Origin: Gemmobacter sp.
GTDB lineage: Bacteria > Pseudomonadota > Alphaproteobacteria > Rhodobacterales > Rhodobacteraceae
DNA length: 64,000 bases
Direction: 5' to 3'
NCBI RefSeq assembly: GCF_034676705.1
Contig: NZ_JAUCBS010000009.1
Span: 62,001 to 126,000, forward strand
Shown here: one piece after another, positions 36,863-46,131 of the stretch
How the letters are laid out: each line of letters begins with the position of its first letter
Numbering within the stretch: position 1 is the stretch's first letter
Notes under the pieces: generated by a model
What the model was told of the DNA's origin: nothing
Databases searched by the model: none
What the model saw: only the letters and a program-made list of their open reading frames with translations
Made by a program: the position numbers and the translations under genes

Positions 36863-38407
36863 TTATGGCTGGCGGGGGGCCGCGTAGCGCCGGCGCAGAT
36901 CGGATTTCAGGATCTTGCCAAGCGCGTTGCGCGGCAGGCTGTCGACGAATTCGACAGACCGGGGGGATTTGATGGCGCCGATCTCGGCCCGGCAGAATCC
37001 GGTCAGCTCGGCCGGATCGGGGGTGAACCCGTCGCGCAGCACGATCAGCGCATGGACCTTTTCGCCGAATTCCGCATCGGGAATGCCGATCACGGCAGCC
37101 TCGGCCACGGCCGGATGGGCGGCCAGCACGTTTTCCGCCTCTTGCGGATAGATGTTGACCCCGCCCGAGATGATCAGGTTCGACGCGCGGTCGGTCAGGA
37201 ACAGGTAGCCGTCGGCATCCAGATAGCCGATGTCGCCCAGCGTGCCCCAGCCGCCCGGGCGCGTCGCCTCGGCCGTCTTGTCGGGGTCGCCGTGGTATTC
37301 GAACGCCTTGCCCTGGGTCATCAGCACCAGCCCCGGCTGGCCGGGCGGGCAATCGCTGCCGTCGGGCGCCTCGATCCTGATCCGGGTGCCGGCGCTGGGG
37401 CGGCCGACCGACCCGGGTTTGCGCCGCCATTCCGGCGCGCTGATCACCGTGGTGCCGATGCTTTCGGTGCCGCCATACATCTCGCAGATGCAATCGCCCC
37501 ACCAGTCCAGCATCTGCCATTTCACCGCCGGCGCGATGGGCGCGGCGCCATGCAGGGCAAAGCGCATCGACCCGATGTCCACGCTGTCGCGCAGCGCCTG
37601 CGGCAGGTTCAGCATGCGCACGAACATGGTGGGCACGAACATGCCGTTGGTCGCACCATAGGTCTGGATCGCCCGCAGCACCGCTTCGGCATCGAACCGG
37701 GAAAAGGCGATGGCGGTGCCGCCTTCGCGCTGGACATGCAGCATCATGCGCAGGGGGGCGGTGTGGTAGAACGGGCCGGGGTTCAGGAACACCGTCTGCG
37801 GGCCATAGTCGTAGGTCGGTTTCAGATAGGCATGGCGCGGTGGCGCGATATGGGGCGACACGGGCGCCAGCGGGTGGCGGATGCCCTTGGGCCGCCCGGT
37901 GGTGCCCGATGAATACAGCATGGAAATGCCGCGGTGCCGGCCGGGCACCATATGGTCGGGCTGGCCCTGCATGGCATCGTCAAGGCCCGTGAAGCCGGGC
38001 TGCGGATGGCCCGCCATATAGGCCGCGCGCAACTGGCCCCCGCAGCGGTCCAGGATCGCGCCCGCATTCGCCATGCTGTCCGAGGTGACCAGAACCCGCG
38101 TGCCGCTGTTGACCAGCATATAGGCCGCGTCCGATGGCGTCACGGCGGCGGGCAGGCAGACGTAATAGACCCCCAGCTGCTTGGCGGCCCAGACCGCCTC
38201 CAGAAACTCGGGGCGGTTTTCCATCAGGATCGCCAGGCAATCGCCTGGCATCAGGCCATCGGCCACCAGCCGGTGGGCCAGCCGGTTGGCGTTGCCTATC
38301 ATCTGGCCATAGCTGCGCTGCGCCCCGGTATCGGCGACGATGATCGCCGGGTGGTCGGGCCGCGTGCGGGCCACATCCCACGGGCTTGCGCGCAGGGCAT
38401 CGGTCAT
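36863..38407 (-). CDS. AMP-forming acyl-CoA synthetase
   Basis: 514 aa. Motifs: MLYSSGTTGRPKGI, MYGGTESIG, LGDIGYLDADGYLFLTDR, NLIISGGVNIYPQEAE, and C-terminal Lys in RNALGKILKSD. AGGAGGA precedes ATG 38407. It is first gene of a three-gene leftward operon with a (3R)-enoyl-CoA hydratase and a crotonase. It resembles the synthetase at 28728, including the FLNPGPFYHTAPLR loop. Divergent from a Liv-type binding protein, which suggests coordinated uptake and activation of one acid. Confidence 0.92.
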   Translation of the reverse strand: MTDALRASPWDVARTRPDHPAIIVADTGAQRSYGQMIGNANRLAHRLVADGLMPGDCLAILMENRPEFLEAVWAAKQLGVYYVCLPAAVTPSDAAYMLVNSGTRVLVTSDSMANAGAILDRCGGQLRAAYMAGHPQPGFTGLDDAMQGQPDHMVPGRHRGISMLYSSGTTGRPKGIRHPLAPVSPHIAPPRHAYLKPTYDYGPQTVFLNPGPFYHTAPLRMMLHVQREGGTAIAFSRFDAEAVLRAIQTYGATNGMFVPTMFVRMLNLPQALRDSVDIGSMRFALHGAAPIAPAVKWQMLDWWGDCICEMYGGTESIGTTVISAPEWRRKPGSVGRPSAGTRIRIEAPDGSDCPPGQPGLVLMTQGKAFEYHGDPDKTAEATRPGGWGTLGDIGYLDADGYLFLTDRASNLIISGGVNIYPQEAENVLAAHPAVAEAAVIGIPDAEFGEKVHALIVLRDGFTPDPAELTGFCRAEIGAIKSPRSVEFVDSLPRNALGKILKSDLRRRYAAPRQP

Positions 38408-38439
38408 GGGGCATCCTCCTGTGCAAAACTTATAGTCAG

Positions 38440-38520
38440 GCATAAAGTTTGCAAGCGTATTTTATGCGGTCCGACGCAGAATTAAGTTTGCAGCATATGA
38501 TGCGGAAGATTACCATATGC
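38440..38520. promoter_or_regulatory. Island-wide AT-rich element, copy F (several half-sites)
   Basis: In the 148-base divergent region before 38407 and 38556. Arms GCATAAA (38440-38446) and TTTATGC (38461-38467) are exact inverted repeats. GCATATGATGC follows at 38493 and ATATGC at 38515. Repeated half-sites suggest more than one bound dimer. Confidence 0.55.
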
Positions 38521-38555
38521 CGAGTCACTCTTGACCGTTCCGTGGGAGGAAACGA

Positions 38556-39767
38556 ATGAGACTTGGGACAACATGCGGTGCAGCCCTGGTCGGGGCGCTG
38601 ATGGCGGCGGGGGCGGTGGGGGCGGCGCCGAAATACGATCCCGGCGCCAGCGATTCCGAAATCCTGATCGGCATCACCGCGCCGCTGTCGGGGCCGGCGT
38701 CCGCCTATGGCGTGGCCTGCCAGGCGCATGACGCCTATTTCCGCATGATCAACGAGGAAAAGGGCGGCGTGAACGGCCGCAAGCTGAAACTGCTGTGCGA
38801 GGATGACGGCTTTTCGCCGCCCCGCGCCATCGAACAGACCCGCAAGCTGGTGGAATCCAGCGGGGTGCTGTTCATGTACAATTCGCTGGGCACCTCGACC
38901 AATTCGGCGGTGCAGCCCTATCTGATCTCGATGGAGGTGCCGCAGCTGCTGCTGAATTCCGGCGCGTCCAAATGGCTGGATCCGGCGGCGAACCCCTGGC
39001 AAACCTCGTCCATTCCGCAGAACCGGACCGAGGCGGAAATCTTTGCCCGCCATATCCTGGCGACCAAGCCGGGCGCCAAGGTCGCGGTGCTGCAACAGTC
39101 GGACGATTACGGCAAGGATTACGTGGCCGGGCTGAAGCTGGGCTTTGGCGATGCCTATGGCAAGATTGTCGTCGCGCACGAGACGTTCGAACTCAGCGAC
39201 CCCACCGTCGATTCCCAGATGCTGAAGATCGCCTCCAGCGGGGCAGATGTGGTGGTGCTGGGCGCGCTGGCCAAGCATGCCGCGCAGGCCATCCGCAAGA
39301 TGGGCGAGATTCAGGGGTTCAAGCCGCAGATCTATCTGGGCTGGGCATCGTCGGGCATCGATTCGGTGCTGGTGCCGGCGGGCGTCGCGGCCTCGACCGG
39401 GATCATTTCGACGGCGGTGATCAAGCATCCCGACGATCCGGCCTGGGCCAATGACGCAGGGGTCAAGACCTATCGCGCGTTCATGGACAAGTACTTTCCG
39501 GCAGGGGTGAAATCCAGCATCTCGAACGTCTATGCCTATGCGACCGATGAAGTGCTGGTCGATATCCTGACCCGCGCCGGCGATGACCTGACCCGCGCCA
39601 ACATCAACAAGATGGCGCGCCAGACGGATGTGCAGCCCAGCATGTATATCGACGGCGTGCGCTTCACCATCTCGACCGAGGATCTGGATCCGATCAAGGC
39701 GTTCCAGCTGATCCAGTTCGACGGGGCCAAGTGGAACCAGATCGGCGAGCCCTTCCGCAAGAAGTAA
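38556..39767 (+). CDS. Liv-type ABC transporter substrate-binding protein
   Basis: 403 aa periplasmic binding protein, second Liv-type receptor of the island. Sec signal peptide ending near GAVGAAP, then EILIGITAPLSGPASAYG as in the family. It is similar in layout to the protein at 20599 (DDGFSPPRAIEQTRKLVE against DDGYSPPKTVEQVRRLVE), so the two are paralogues. No permease is adjacent; LivGFHM at 7633-11006 would serve both. GTGGGAGGAAA precedes ATG 38556. Confidence 0.9.
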   Translation: MRLGTTCGAALVGALMAAGAVGAAPKYDPGASDSEILIGITAPLSGPASAYGVACQAHDAYFRMINEEKGGVNGRKLKLLCEDDGFSPPRAIEQTRKLVESSGVLFMYNSLGTSTNSAVQPYLISMEVPQLLLNSGASKWLDPAANPWQTSSIPQNRTEAEIFARHILATKPGAKVAVLQQSDDYGKDYVAGLKLGFGDAYGKIVVAHETFELSDPTVDSQMLKIASSGADVVVLGALAKHAAQAIRKMGEIQGFKPQIYLGWASSGIDSVLVPAGVAASTGIISTAVIKHPDDPAWANDAGVKTYRAFMDKYFPAGVKSSISNVYAYATDEVLVDILTRAGDDLTRANINKMARQTDVQPSMYIDGVRFTISTEDLDPIKAFQLIQFDGAKWNQIGEPFRKK

Positions 39768-39785
39768 GCCGCCGGCAAGCGAAAA

Positions 39786-39811
39786 CCCGGCCCGCCGAAC
39801 AGCGGGCCGGG
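39786..39811. terminator. Bidirectional rho-independent terminator
   Basis: Ten-base-pair stem CCCGGCCCGC/GCGGGCCGGG with loop CGAACA, followed by five T on the plus strand and preceded by four A. It serves the binding-protein gene ending at 39767 and the convergent dehydrogenase ending at 39827. Confidence 0.9.
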
Positions 39812-39826
39812 TTTTTCATGGCCTGA

Positions 39827-40981
39827 TCAGCCGTTGCGCTTTTCCAGATCGCGCCAGATGATCTGCTTCATCACCTCGACCGCGCCCCCGGCGATCTTGA
39901 CGATGCGGGCGTCGATATAGGCCCGCGCGATGGGGTATTCCAGCATGTAGCCATAGCCGCCGTAGAATTGCAGGCACTGGTCCACCGTCTTGCAATGCAG
40001 TTCCGACCCGATCAGCTTGACCTTGGCGGCCAGCACCGGATCCAGCCCGCCGCGCAGATGCGCCGCGATGCAGTGATCGACGAACAGCCGCTGCGCGGTG
40101 ATCTCGGCATCCAGTTGCGCCAGCACGAATTGCGTATTCTGGAAATCGCCCAGCGTGTGGCCGAATGCCTTGCGCTCCTTCACATAGGCCACGGTTTCGG
40201 CCAGCACCGCCTCGCACACGGCGGCGGACCGGACGGCCTGGGTCAGCCGTTCCTGCGCCAGCTTGGTCATCAGCATGGAAAAGCCGGCCCCTTCGGCGCC
40301 GATGCGGTTGGTCACCGGCACGCGCACGTCGGAATAGAACAGTTCGCTGGTGTCCTGCCCCTTCAGCCCCAGCTTTTCCAGATTGCGCCCGCGTTCAAAG
40401 CCGGTGGTCGCCGTCGGCACCAGGACCAGGCTGACCCCGCGCGCGCCTGCATTGGGGTCGGTCTTGGCGGCCGTCATCACCAGATCGGCGTTCTGGCCGT
40501 TGGAGATATAGACCTTTTGCCCGTTCAGCACGTAGTCGTCCCCCACCCGGTCGGCGCGCAGGCGGATGCTTTTCAGATCGGATCCGGCGCCGGGTTCGGT
40601 CAGGCCGATGGCGCCGATCGCCTCGCCCGTCACCATCTTCGGCAGCCATTCGCGTTTCAGCTCCTCGGACCCATAGTCCAGGATGTAGGGCGCGCACATT
40701 TCGGAATGCACCATGAAGCCGGGGCCGGTCAGCCCAAGGCGGGCCAGTTCCTCGATGACGACCACGTTGTACAGCCAGTCACCGCCGGCGCCGCCGTATT
40801 CCTCGGGCATGTTGGGGCACAAAAGGCCCATGGCGCCCGCCTTGCGCCAGATCTCGCGCGGGACGATCTTGTCCTTTTCCCATTGCGCATGATGCGGGAC
40901 CAGTTCGGCTTGCAGAAAGCGGCGGGCGATGTCGCGGAACTGGTCGTGTTCCGGGGCAAAGAGGGTGCGGGCAAAGCTCAT
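39827..40981 (-). CDS. Acyl-CoA dehydrogenase, LCAD-like
   Basis: 384 aa. Closest by motif to long-chain acyl-CoA dehydrogenase (ACADL): TEPGAGSDLKSIRLRA, LAQERLTQAVRS with the LCAD/IVD-position catalytic Glu, ERKAFGHTLGDFQNTQF, and YGGYGYMLEYPIARAYIDAR. LCAD enzymes accept long and 2-methyl-branched acyl-CoAs, which fits the racemase in this island. ATG 40981 gives the family N-terminus; an ATG 13 codons upstream has no support. It lies 90 bases downstream of the thiolase gene on the same strand. Confidence 0.92.
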   Translation of the reverse strand: MSFARTLFAPEHDQFRDIARRFLQAELVPHHAQWEKDKIVPREIWRKAGAMGLLCPNMPEEYGGAGGDWLYNVVVIEELARLGLTGPGFMVHSEMCAPYILDYGSEELKREWLPKMVTGEAIGAIGLTEPGAGSDLKSIRLRADRVGDDYVLNGQKVYISNGQNADLVMTAAKTDPNAGARGVSLVLVPTATTGFERGRNLEKLGLKGQDTSELFYSDVRVPVTNRIGAEGAGFSMLMTKLAQERLTQAVRSAAVCEAVLAETVAYVKERKAFGHTLGDFQNTQFVLAQLDAEITAQRLFVDHCIAAHLRGGLDPVLAAKVKLIGSELHCKTVDQCLQFYGGYGYMLEYPIARAYIDARIVKIAGGAVEVMKQIIWRDLEKRNG

Positions 40982-41071
40982 GGCAGGCTCCGGTAGGGAT
41001 GAAAGAAGGCCGGCCGGCATGGTGCCGACCGGCCAGGACCCCGGCCCATCAGGGAGGAGGTGGCCGGGCGA

Positions 41072-42271
41072 TCAGGAATGCAGTCCAAGGATGGAGATGG
41101 CGGCGATCCCCTGATAGGGCACGCCGCCCAGGTTGTGGCTGAGCCCCATCGACGGGCTGCCGATCTGGCGTTTGCCGGCGCGGCCCAGCAGCTGGGTGTA
41201 GTTCTCGTACGCCATCCGCAGCCCGGACGCGCCAATGGGGTGGCCAAAGCATTTCAGCCCGCCATCGACCTGACAGGGCAGGCCGCCGTCGCGGTCGTAG
41301 AACCCGTCCAGAATGTCGCGCACCGCGCCGCCATCTTCGGACACGAACAGATCCTCCATCGTCACCAGCTCGGTGATGGAAAAGCAGTCATGCACCTCCA
41401 TCAGGCTCAGCTGCTTGCGCGGATCGGTGATGCCCGCTTCGGCATAGGCGCGTTTGGCGGCGCGGCGGGTGTTCCAGACCTGGCTGCCATCCCAGCGGTC
41501 GGTCGTGCTTTCGATGCCCGACGAGATCGACAGTTGCAGCGCCTTGACCGTCACCATGTCGGTCTTGCCCAGGCTGCGGGCGATTTCGGGCGTGGTCACG
41601 ATGGCGCAGGCCGCCCCGTCGGACACGCCGCAGCAATCGAACAGGCCCAGCGGTTCCGCGATCATCGGGGCGTTCAGGATGGTGTCCATGTCCACCGCCT
41701 TGCGCAGATGCGCCTTGGGCGACAGCACGCCGTTCTGGTGGCTTTTCCACGACACATGCGCCAGCGCGCGTTTCAGATCCGCCGCGCTGACCTGGTGCTT
41801 GGTACGGTAGCCCGCCGCAAGCTGGGCAAACCCCGCCGGCGCAGACCCGATGGTCAGCCACAGGTCGTTGAACGTGCCCTTGTAGCCGTTGGGCAGGCCG
41901 CCAAAGCCGGTGTCCTTCAGCTTTTCCGCCCCGATGGCCAGCGCGATGTCGCAGGCGCCCGCCGCCACCGCATAGACCGCGCCGCGCAGCGCCTCGGTTC
42001 CCGTGGCGCACATGTTTTCCATGCGCGAAAACGGAATGCCGTCCAGCCGCAGCGCGGTGGATGCGGGGATGGCCGAATTGCCGACATTCGCCGCATCCAT
42101 GCACGAGCCATACCAGGCGGCGTCGATGCGGTCCTTTTCGATGCCTGCGTCGGCCAGCGCCTCGGCGAATGCCTCGACCATCAGGTCGTCGGTGCCCGCG
42201 TCCCACCGCTCGCCGAATTTCGAGCAGCCCATGCCGATGATCGCAACCTTGTCCTTGATGCCAGTGGCCAT
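41072..42271 (-). CDS. SCP2-type thiolase (acetyl-CoA acetyltransferase family)
   Basis: 399 aa. Nucleophilic Cys88 in MENMCATGTEAL, the SCPx-specific VHDCFSITELV motif and the GHPIGASG histidine are all present, so thiolytic cleavage of a 3-oxoacyl-CoA is likely. SCP2/SCPx thiolases prefer 2-methyl-branched and sterol-derived 3-oxoacyl-CoAs. The upstream gene, ten bases away, encodes an HMG-CoA-synthase-like/DUF35 fusion, and DUF35 proteins form complexes with such thiolases (for example BbsA with BbsB). A retro-aldolase role, as in Ltp2, is an alternative. Confidence 0.9.
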   Translation of the reverse strand: MATGIKDKVAIIGMGCSKFGERWDAGTDDLMVEAFAEALADAGIEKDRIDAAWYGSCMDAANVGNSAIPASTALRLDGIPFSRMENMCATGTEALRGAVYAVAAGACDIALAIGAEKLKDTGFGGLPNGYKGTFNDLWLTIGSAPAGFAQLAAGYRTKHQVSAADLKRALAHVSWKSHQNGVLSPKAHLRKAVDMDTILNAPMIAEPLGLFDCCGVSDGAACAIVTTPEIARSLGKTDMVTVKALQLSISSGIESTTDRWDGSQVWNTRRAAKRAYAEAGITDPRKQLSLMEVHDCFSITELVTMEDLFVSEDGGAVRDILDGFYDRDGGLPCQVDGGLKCFGHPIGASGLRMAYENYTQLLGRAGKRQIGSPSMGLSHNLGGVPYQGIAAISILGLHS

Positions 42272-42281
42272 GTGACTCTCC

Positions 42282-43715
42282 TCAAGCCTGCGCCGGGGTG
42301 GCTTTCCAGAAATAGCGCCGGAAGCCGTTGCGGGGGTCTGTCTTCTTGATGCGGAACACCATCTTCAGCGGCAGGCCGACATCCATCTGGCCAGGCGCCG
42401 CATCGCAGGTTTCCATGTAGATCCGCGCCCCGTTGGCGAACTGGACAAAGCCGATGTTCAGCGGCGGGGCCGGGTGGTAGGATAGCCAGTCGGCGGTAAA
42501 GGTCAGCACCCGCGCCGGTTCATCCGCCAGCGAGACCTGGGCAAATTCCGCGCGCGGCGTGCCGCAGCCGCCGGTCACGCACAGCGGCAGTTGCGGGAAC
42601 TGGACGGTGGCGCATTTCGGGCATCTGCCCGCCTTGAAGGCCGAAAGCTGCGGTGCCGCGCGCCAGACATTGGTCAGCGCGGCCTTTTCCGCGCCTTCGG
42701 CGCGCATGCCCCAATCCAGATCCAGCCGGCCGTAGAACGACAGCAGGCGCAGGTAATCCTGCGTCACCACCTTGTCGGCCAGGCACGCTGCCACCCCGCG
42801 GCCCGTGGGGCGCCTGCCCGTGGCCTCCAGCACGATGGCGTCGGCACCCTGACCAAAGCCCACGACCAGAATCCGGTCGCCGGCGGCCGCCGTTTCCAGC
42901 ACCTGCGCCAGCATCAGCAGCGCATGGGCGGCGCCGGCATGACCGCAGGTGGTGGAAAGATCATCGGCCACCGTGCCCTTGAACCCCAGATCGCGCGCCA
43001 CGCCATCGGCCCCCTTGCGGATCATCGCGGGCATCACGAAATGCCGGATATCGGCAATGGTCAGCCCCGCTTCGGCCAGCGCGGCCTTGACGGCGGGGGG
43101 AATGGCGCGGCCATAGCCTTCGTCGCGGATCCAGCGTTCTTCCCAGTAATAGCCGTCATCCTCGCCCGTGGCGCGCAGATGATCGGGAAAGTTCAGCGCC
43201 ACGCTGCCCGCGCCCAGAAACCGCGCCACCAGATCGCCGCGTCCCAGCCGCAGCGCAGCGGCGCCGGCGCCCAGTTGCAGTTCCTGCGCGCTGGCCGGGG
43301 TGGCCTGCGGGCGGTCGGTCGCCACGATCACCGTGCCGTCCGCCTGCGCCCGCACCGCCGCGATCAGCGCCGAGGTGGCGGCCCGCTGCGATCCGGTGCT
43401 TTCCTGCGTGGCGACATCCACCGCCAGATCGGCCGCGCCCGCCACGATGGCGGCGTTCGACATGTCGGCATAGGGCAGCGTCGTCGAGGCCAGCACCAGC
43501 GACCGCACCGCCCCCCGGTCGGCCAGCGGCACCGCATCGCGCAGCGCCTCGACCGCCATGGTCACCGCATCTTCGTCAAAGGAACAGAAGGCCCGTTCCC
43601 CCTTGGCCCCCGCCCCCAGCGACGGTGCCATCCATTTGTGCGCGGCCGCGATCGCCCCGCGCGACAGGCGCAGCCGCGGGATATAGGCGCCGGCGTCGAT
43701 CAGCCCGAATTCCAT
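42282..43715 (-). CDS. HMG-CoA synthase/KAS III-like domain fused to DUF35 (zinc ribbon-OB fold)
   Basis: 477 aa. Residues 1 to about 345 form a thiolase-superfamily domain of the HMG-CoA synthase/KAS III kind, with CGHAGAAHALL and VVGFGQGADAIVLEA. From about 355 a DUF35 domain follows: zinc ribbon RCPKCATVQFPQLPLC with a further Cys pair region, then an OB fold. At the place of the nucleophilic Cys the sequence reads QESTGSQRAATSAL with no Cys, so condensation chemistry is doubtful. It may hold acyl-CoA for the thiolase downstream. ACGGAGGAA precedes ATG 43715. Confidence 0.85.
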   Translation of the reverse strand: MEFGLIDAGAYIPRLRLSRGAIAAAHKWMAPSLGAGAKGERAFCSFDEDAVTMAVEALRDAVPLADRGAVRSLVLASTTLPYADMSNAAIVAGAADLAVDVATQESTGSQRAATSALIAAVRAQADGTVIVATDRPQATPASAQELQLGAGAAALRLGRGDLVARFLGAGSVALNFPDHLRATGEDDGYYWEERWIRDEGYGRAIPPAVKAALAEAGLTIADIRHFVMPAMIRKGADGVARDLGFKGTVADDLSTTCGHAGAAHALLMLAQVLETAAAGDRILVVGFGQGADAIVLEATGRRPTGRGVAACLADKVVTQDYLRLLSFYGRLDLDWGMRAEGAEKAALTNVWRAAPQLSAFKAGRCPKCATVQFPQLPLCVTGGCGTPRAEFAQVSLADEPARVLTFTADWLSYHPAPPLNIGFVQFANGARIYMETCDAAPGQMDVGLPLKMVFRIKKTDPRNGFRRYFWKATPAQA

Positions 43716-43766
43716 GTTTCCTCCGTCAGTCCCGAGGACCAGTTCCCTTGGGATGTAACCCGGCAA

Positions 43767-43794
43767 ATTAAGATACGCAAGCACACTATTCGCT
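43767..43794. promoter_or_regulatory. Island-wide AT-rich element, copy G
   Basis: ATACGCAAGC at 43773 followed by CTATTCGCTGGCA in the 134-base divergent region before genes 43715 and 43850. The TCGCTGGCA part is also found in copy H (ACGCTGGCA) and in altered form in copy J (ATGCTGGCG). Confidence 0.4.
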
Positions 43795-43849
43795 GGCAAT
43801 TGATTTTGCCGGCTGACACACTGGTGCCATGGGACAGGAGGAAACGCCC

Positions 43850-44893
43850 ATGGCCATGCCAGCCCCCGGCGCCGCACCGGCGCCCCCCTTTGCCGAACCG
43901 CCCGCCTTTGGCGAGGTGACCCCGGTTGCCGATGGTATCCTGTGGCTGCGCCTGCCGCTGCCCTATCAGCTGGATCACGTGAACATCTTCCTGATCGAGG
44001 AAGCCGATGGTTGGGCCGTGGTCGATACCGGCATTTCCGACGATATCACGCGCGCGATCTGGGATGCCGTGCTGGCCGGCCCCTTGCGCGGCAACCGGCT
44101 GTCGCGGCTGGTGATCACCCATCACCATCCCGACCACATGGGTCTGGCCGGCTGGCTGGCCGACAGGTTCGACCTGCCGGTCCACATGACGCAGACCGAA
44201 TATCTGATGGGCAAATATCTGGGCACCAGCCCCGGCGCGATCAGCGGTGCCTTTCAGCACCGCCACTATGCCCGCCACGGCGCCCCGCCCGAACAGGCCC
44301 ATATCGTGGTGCAGCGCGGGCACAACTACCTTGGCCGCATCACCGGCCTGCCCGACACCATCCAGACGATGGAGGCCGGCCGCAGCCTGACCCTGGGCGG
44401 GCGGCGTTTTACCATTCTGACCGGCGGGGGGCATTCGCCGGCGCAGGCGATGCTGTATTGCGCCGATCAGTCGCTGTTCCTGGCCGCCGACCAGATCATC
44501 GAGCGGATCTCTCCCAACGTCTCGGTCTTGGCGATGGAGCCGAACGCCAATCCGCTGGGCGCCTTCATCGCCTCGCTTGGCCGGATCAAGGGGCAGGTGG
44601 CGCCCGATGCGCTGACGCTGTCGGGCCACCGCCTGCCGCTGATCAACCCGCACCAGCGCGCGGATGAACTGATCGCCCATCACATCGCCCGCTGCGGCCA
44701 GCTGTTGCAGGGGCTGGGGTCCGAGGCGTGCAGCGTGGCAGAGCTGACGCCCCTGCTGTTCCCCCGCGCGCTGGATCCGCATCAGCTGTCCTTCGCGTTT
44801 TCCGAAACGCTGGCCCATGTGAACTACCTGCTGGATCTGGGCGAGCTGCTGGCCACCGAAACCGACGGCGTGCTGCGCCTGCGGGCGGCGTGA
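43850..44893 (+). CDS. Metallo-beta-lactamase-fold hydrolase
   Basis: 347 aa. The zinc motif HxHxDH is residues H91, H93, D95, H96 (THHHPDHMG), with later metal ligands in GGGHSPAQ and AADQII. Family members hydrolyse thioesters, lactones or other esters; in this setting a CoA thioesterase is a reasonable guess only. AGGAGG at 43836 places the start at ATG 43850, not at the ATG seven codons earlier. The gene is divergent from the HMG-CoA-synthase-like fusion and followed after 62 bases by a dehydrogenase. Confidence 0.88.
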   Translation: MAMPAPGAAPAPPFAEPPAFGEVTPVADGILWLRLPLPYQLDHVNIFLIEEADGWAVVDTGISDDITRAIWDAVLAGPLRGNRLSRLVITHHHPDHMGLAGWLADRFDLPVHMTQTEYLMGKYLGTSPGAISGAFQHRHYARHGAPPEQAHIVVQRGHNYLGRITGLPDTIQTMEAGRSLTLGGRRFTILTGGGHSPAQAMLYCADQSLFLAADQIIERISPNVSVLAMEPNANPLGAFIASLGRIKGQVAPDALTLSGHRLPLINPHQRADELIAHHIARCGQLLQGLGSEACSVAELTPLLFPRALDPHQLSFAFSETLAHVNYLLDLGELLATETDGVLRLRAA

Positions 44894-44910
44894 ACGGGCT
44901 TGTCATTGTG

Positions 44911-44940
44911 TAGTATATAGTATTATACGCTGGCATATCG
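44911..44940. promoter_or_regulatory. Island-wide AT-rich element, copy H
   Basis: AT-rich stretch with ATACGC at 44925 and GCATATC at 44933, 16 bases before the dehydrogenase start at 44956. At this distance a bound regulator would block ribosome loading or the start of transcription. Confidence 0.45.
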
Positions 44941-44955
44941 AATTGGAGAATCCCC

Positions 44956-46122
44956 ATGGACATGACCCTGACGGACGAACAGCAGGCCATCGACGAAACC
45001 GTCCGCAAGATCTGTGCCGGGTTTTCCGACGATTACTGGACGGAGTGCGAGGCGAACCTGGCCTTTCCCGAAGCCTATTATCAGGCCATGGCGCAGGCGG
45101 GGTTCCTGGGCATCACCATGCCGGCCGACCTGGGCGGATCGGGGCTGGGCGTGACCGAAGCGGCCATCATGATGCATGCGGCGGCCAGTTCCGGCGGCGG
45201 CTATGCCGCGGCCTCGGCCATCCATATCAACCTGTTCGGGCCGCATGCCATTGTGGTCCATGGCACGCCCGACCAGAAGAAACGCTTCCTGACCCCGCTG
45301 ATCGAGGGGCGCGAAAAGGCCTGTTTCGGCGTGACCGAACCCGATGCCGGGCTGGACACCACATCCATCAAGACCTTTGCGAAACGGGTGGATGGTGGCT
45401 ATTCCATCACTGGCCGCAAGATGTGGACATCGACCGCGCAGGTCGCCCACAAGATCCTGATCCTGGCCCGCACCACCCCGAAAGAGGATTGCGCGCGCCC
45501 GACCGATGGCATCTCGCTGTTCTACGCCGATCTGGACCGTTCCCGCATCGAGGTGCGGCGCATCCACAAGCTGGGCCGGAACGCGGTGGATTCGAATGCG
45601 GTGTTCATCGACAACCTGTTCGTCCCCGAGGAAGACCGCATTGGGGAAGAAGGCAAGGGCTTCAAGTATATCCTCGACAGCCTCAATCCCGAACGGGTGC
45701 TGGTCGCGTCCGAGGCGGTGGGCCTGGGCCGCGATGCGCTGCGTCGGGCGGCCAACTATGCGCGCGACCGGGTGGTGTTCGGCCGGCCCATCGGGCAGAA
45801 TCAGGGCATCCAGCACCCGCTGGCGGAAAGCTGGATCCAGCTGGAAAGCGCCTGGTGGATGGTGATGCGCGCGGCCAACCTCTATGACACCGGCCAATCC
45901 TGCGGGGCCGAGGCGAATGCGGCCAAGTTCCTGGCCGGCCGCGCCGCCTTTGATACCGCCACCCGCGCGGTGCTGACGCATGGCGGCATGGGCTATGCCC
46001 GCGAATATCAGGTGGAACGGCTGTTCCGCGAATCCATCCTGCCCCGCATCGCGCCGGTGACCGAACAGCTGATCCTGTCGTTCATCGCCGAACGGGTGCT
46101 GGACCTGCCGAAATCCTATTGA
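44956..46122 (+). CDS. Acyl-CoA dehydrogenase
   Basis: 388 aa. FAD/substrate loop GVTEPDAGLDTTSIKT, KMWTSTAQ, and SLNPERVLVASE, in which Glu stands at the IVD/LCAD catalytic position. The C-terminal region is THGGMGYAREYQVERLFRES. It is a single-gene homotetrameric type, unlike the pair at 26436-28726. TTGGAGAA precedes ATG 44956. The crotonase gene follows after nine bases, so dehydrogenation and hydration are coupled in one operon. Confidence 0.92.
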   Translation: MDMTLTDEQQAIDETVRKICAGFSDDYWTECEANLAFPEAYYQAMAQAGFLGITMPADLGGSGLGVTEAAIMMHAAASSGGGYAAASAIHINLFGPHAIVVHGTPDQKKRFLTPLIEGREKACFGVTEPDAGLDTTSIKTFAKRVDGGYSITGRKMWTSTAQVAHKILILARTTPKEDCARPTDGISLFYADLDRSRIEVRRIHKLGRNAVDSNAVFIDNLFVPEEDRIGEEGKGFKYILDSLNPERVLVASEAVGLGRDALRRAANYARDRVVFGRPIGQNQGIQHPLAESWIQLESAWWMVMRAANLYDTGQSCGAEANAAKFLAGRAAFDTATRAVLTHGGMGYAREYQVERLFRESILPRIAPVTEQLILSFIAERVLDLPKSY

Positions 46123-46131
46123 GAGGCCGCC

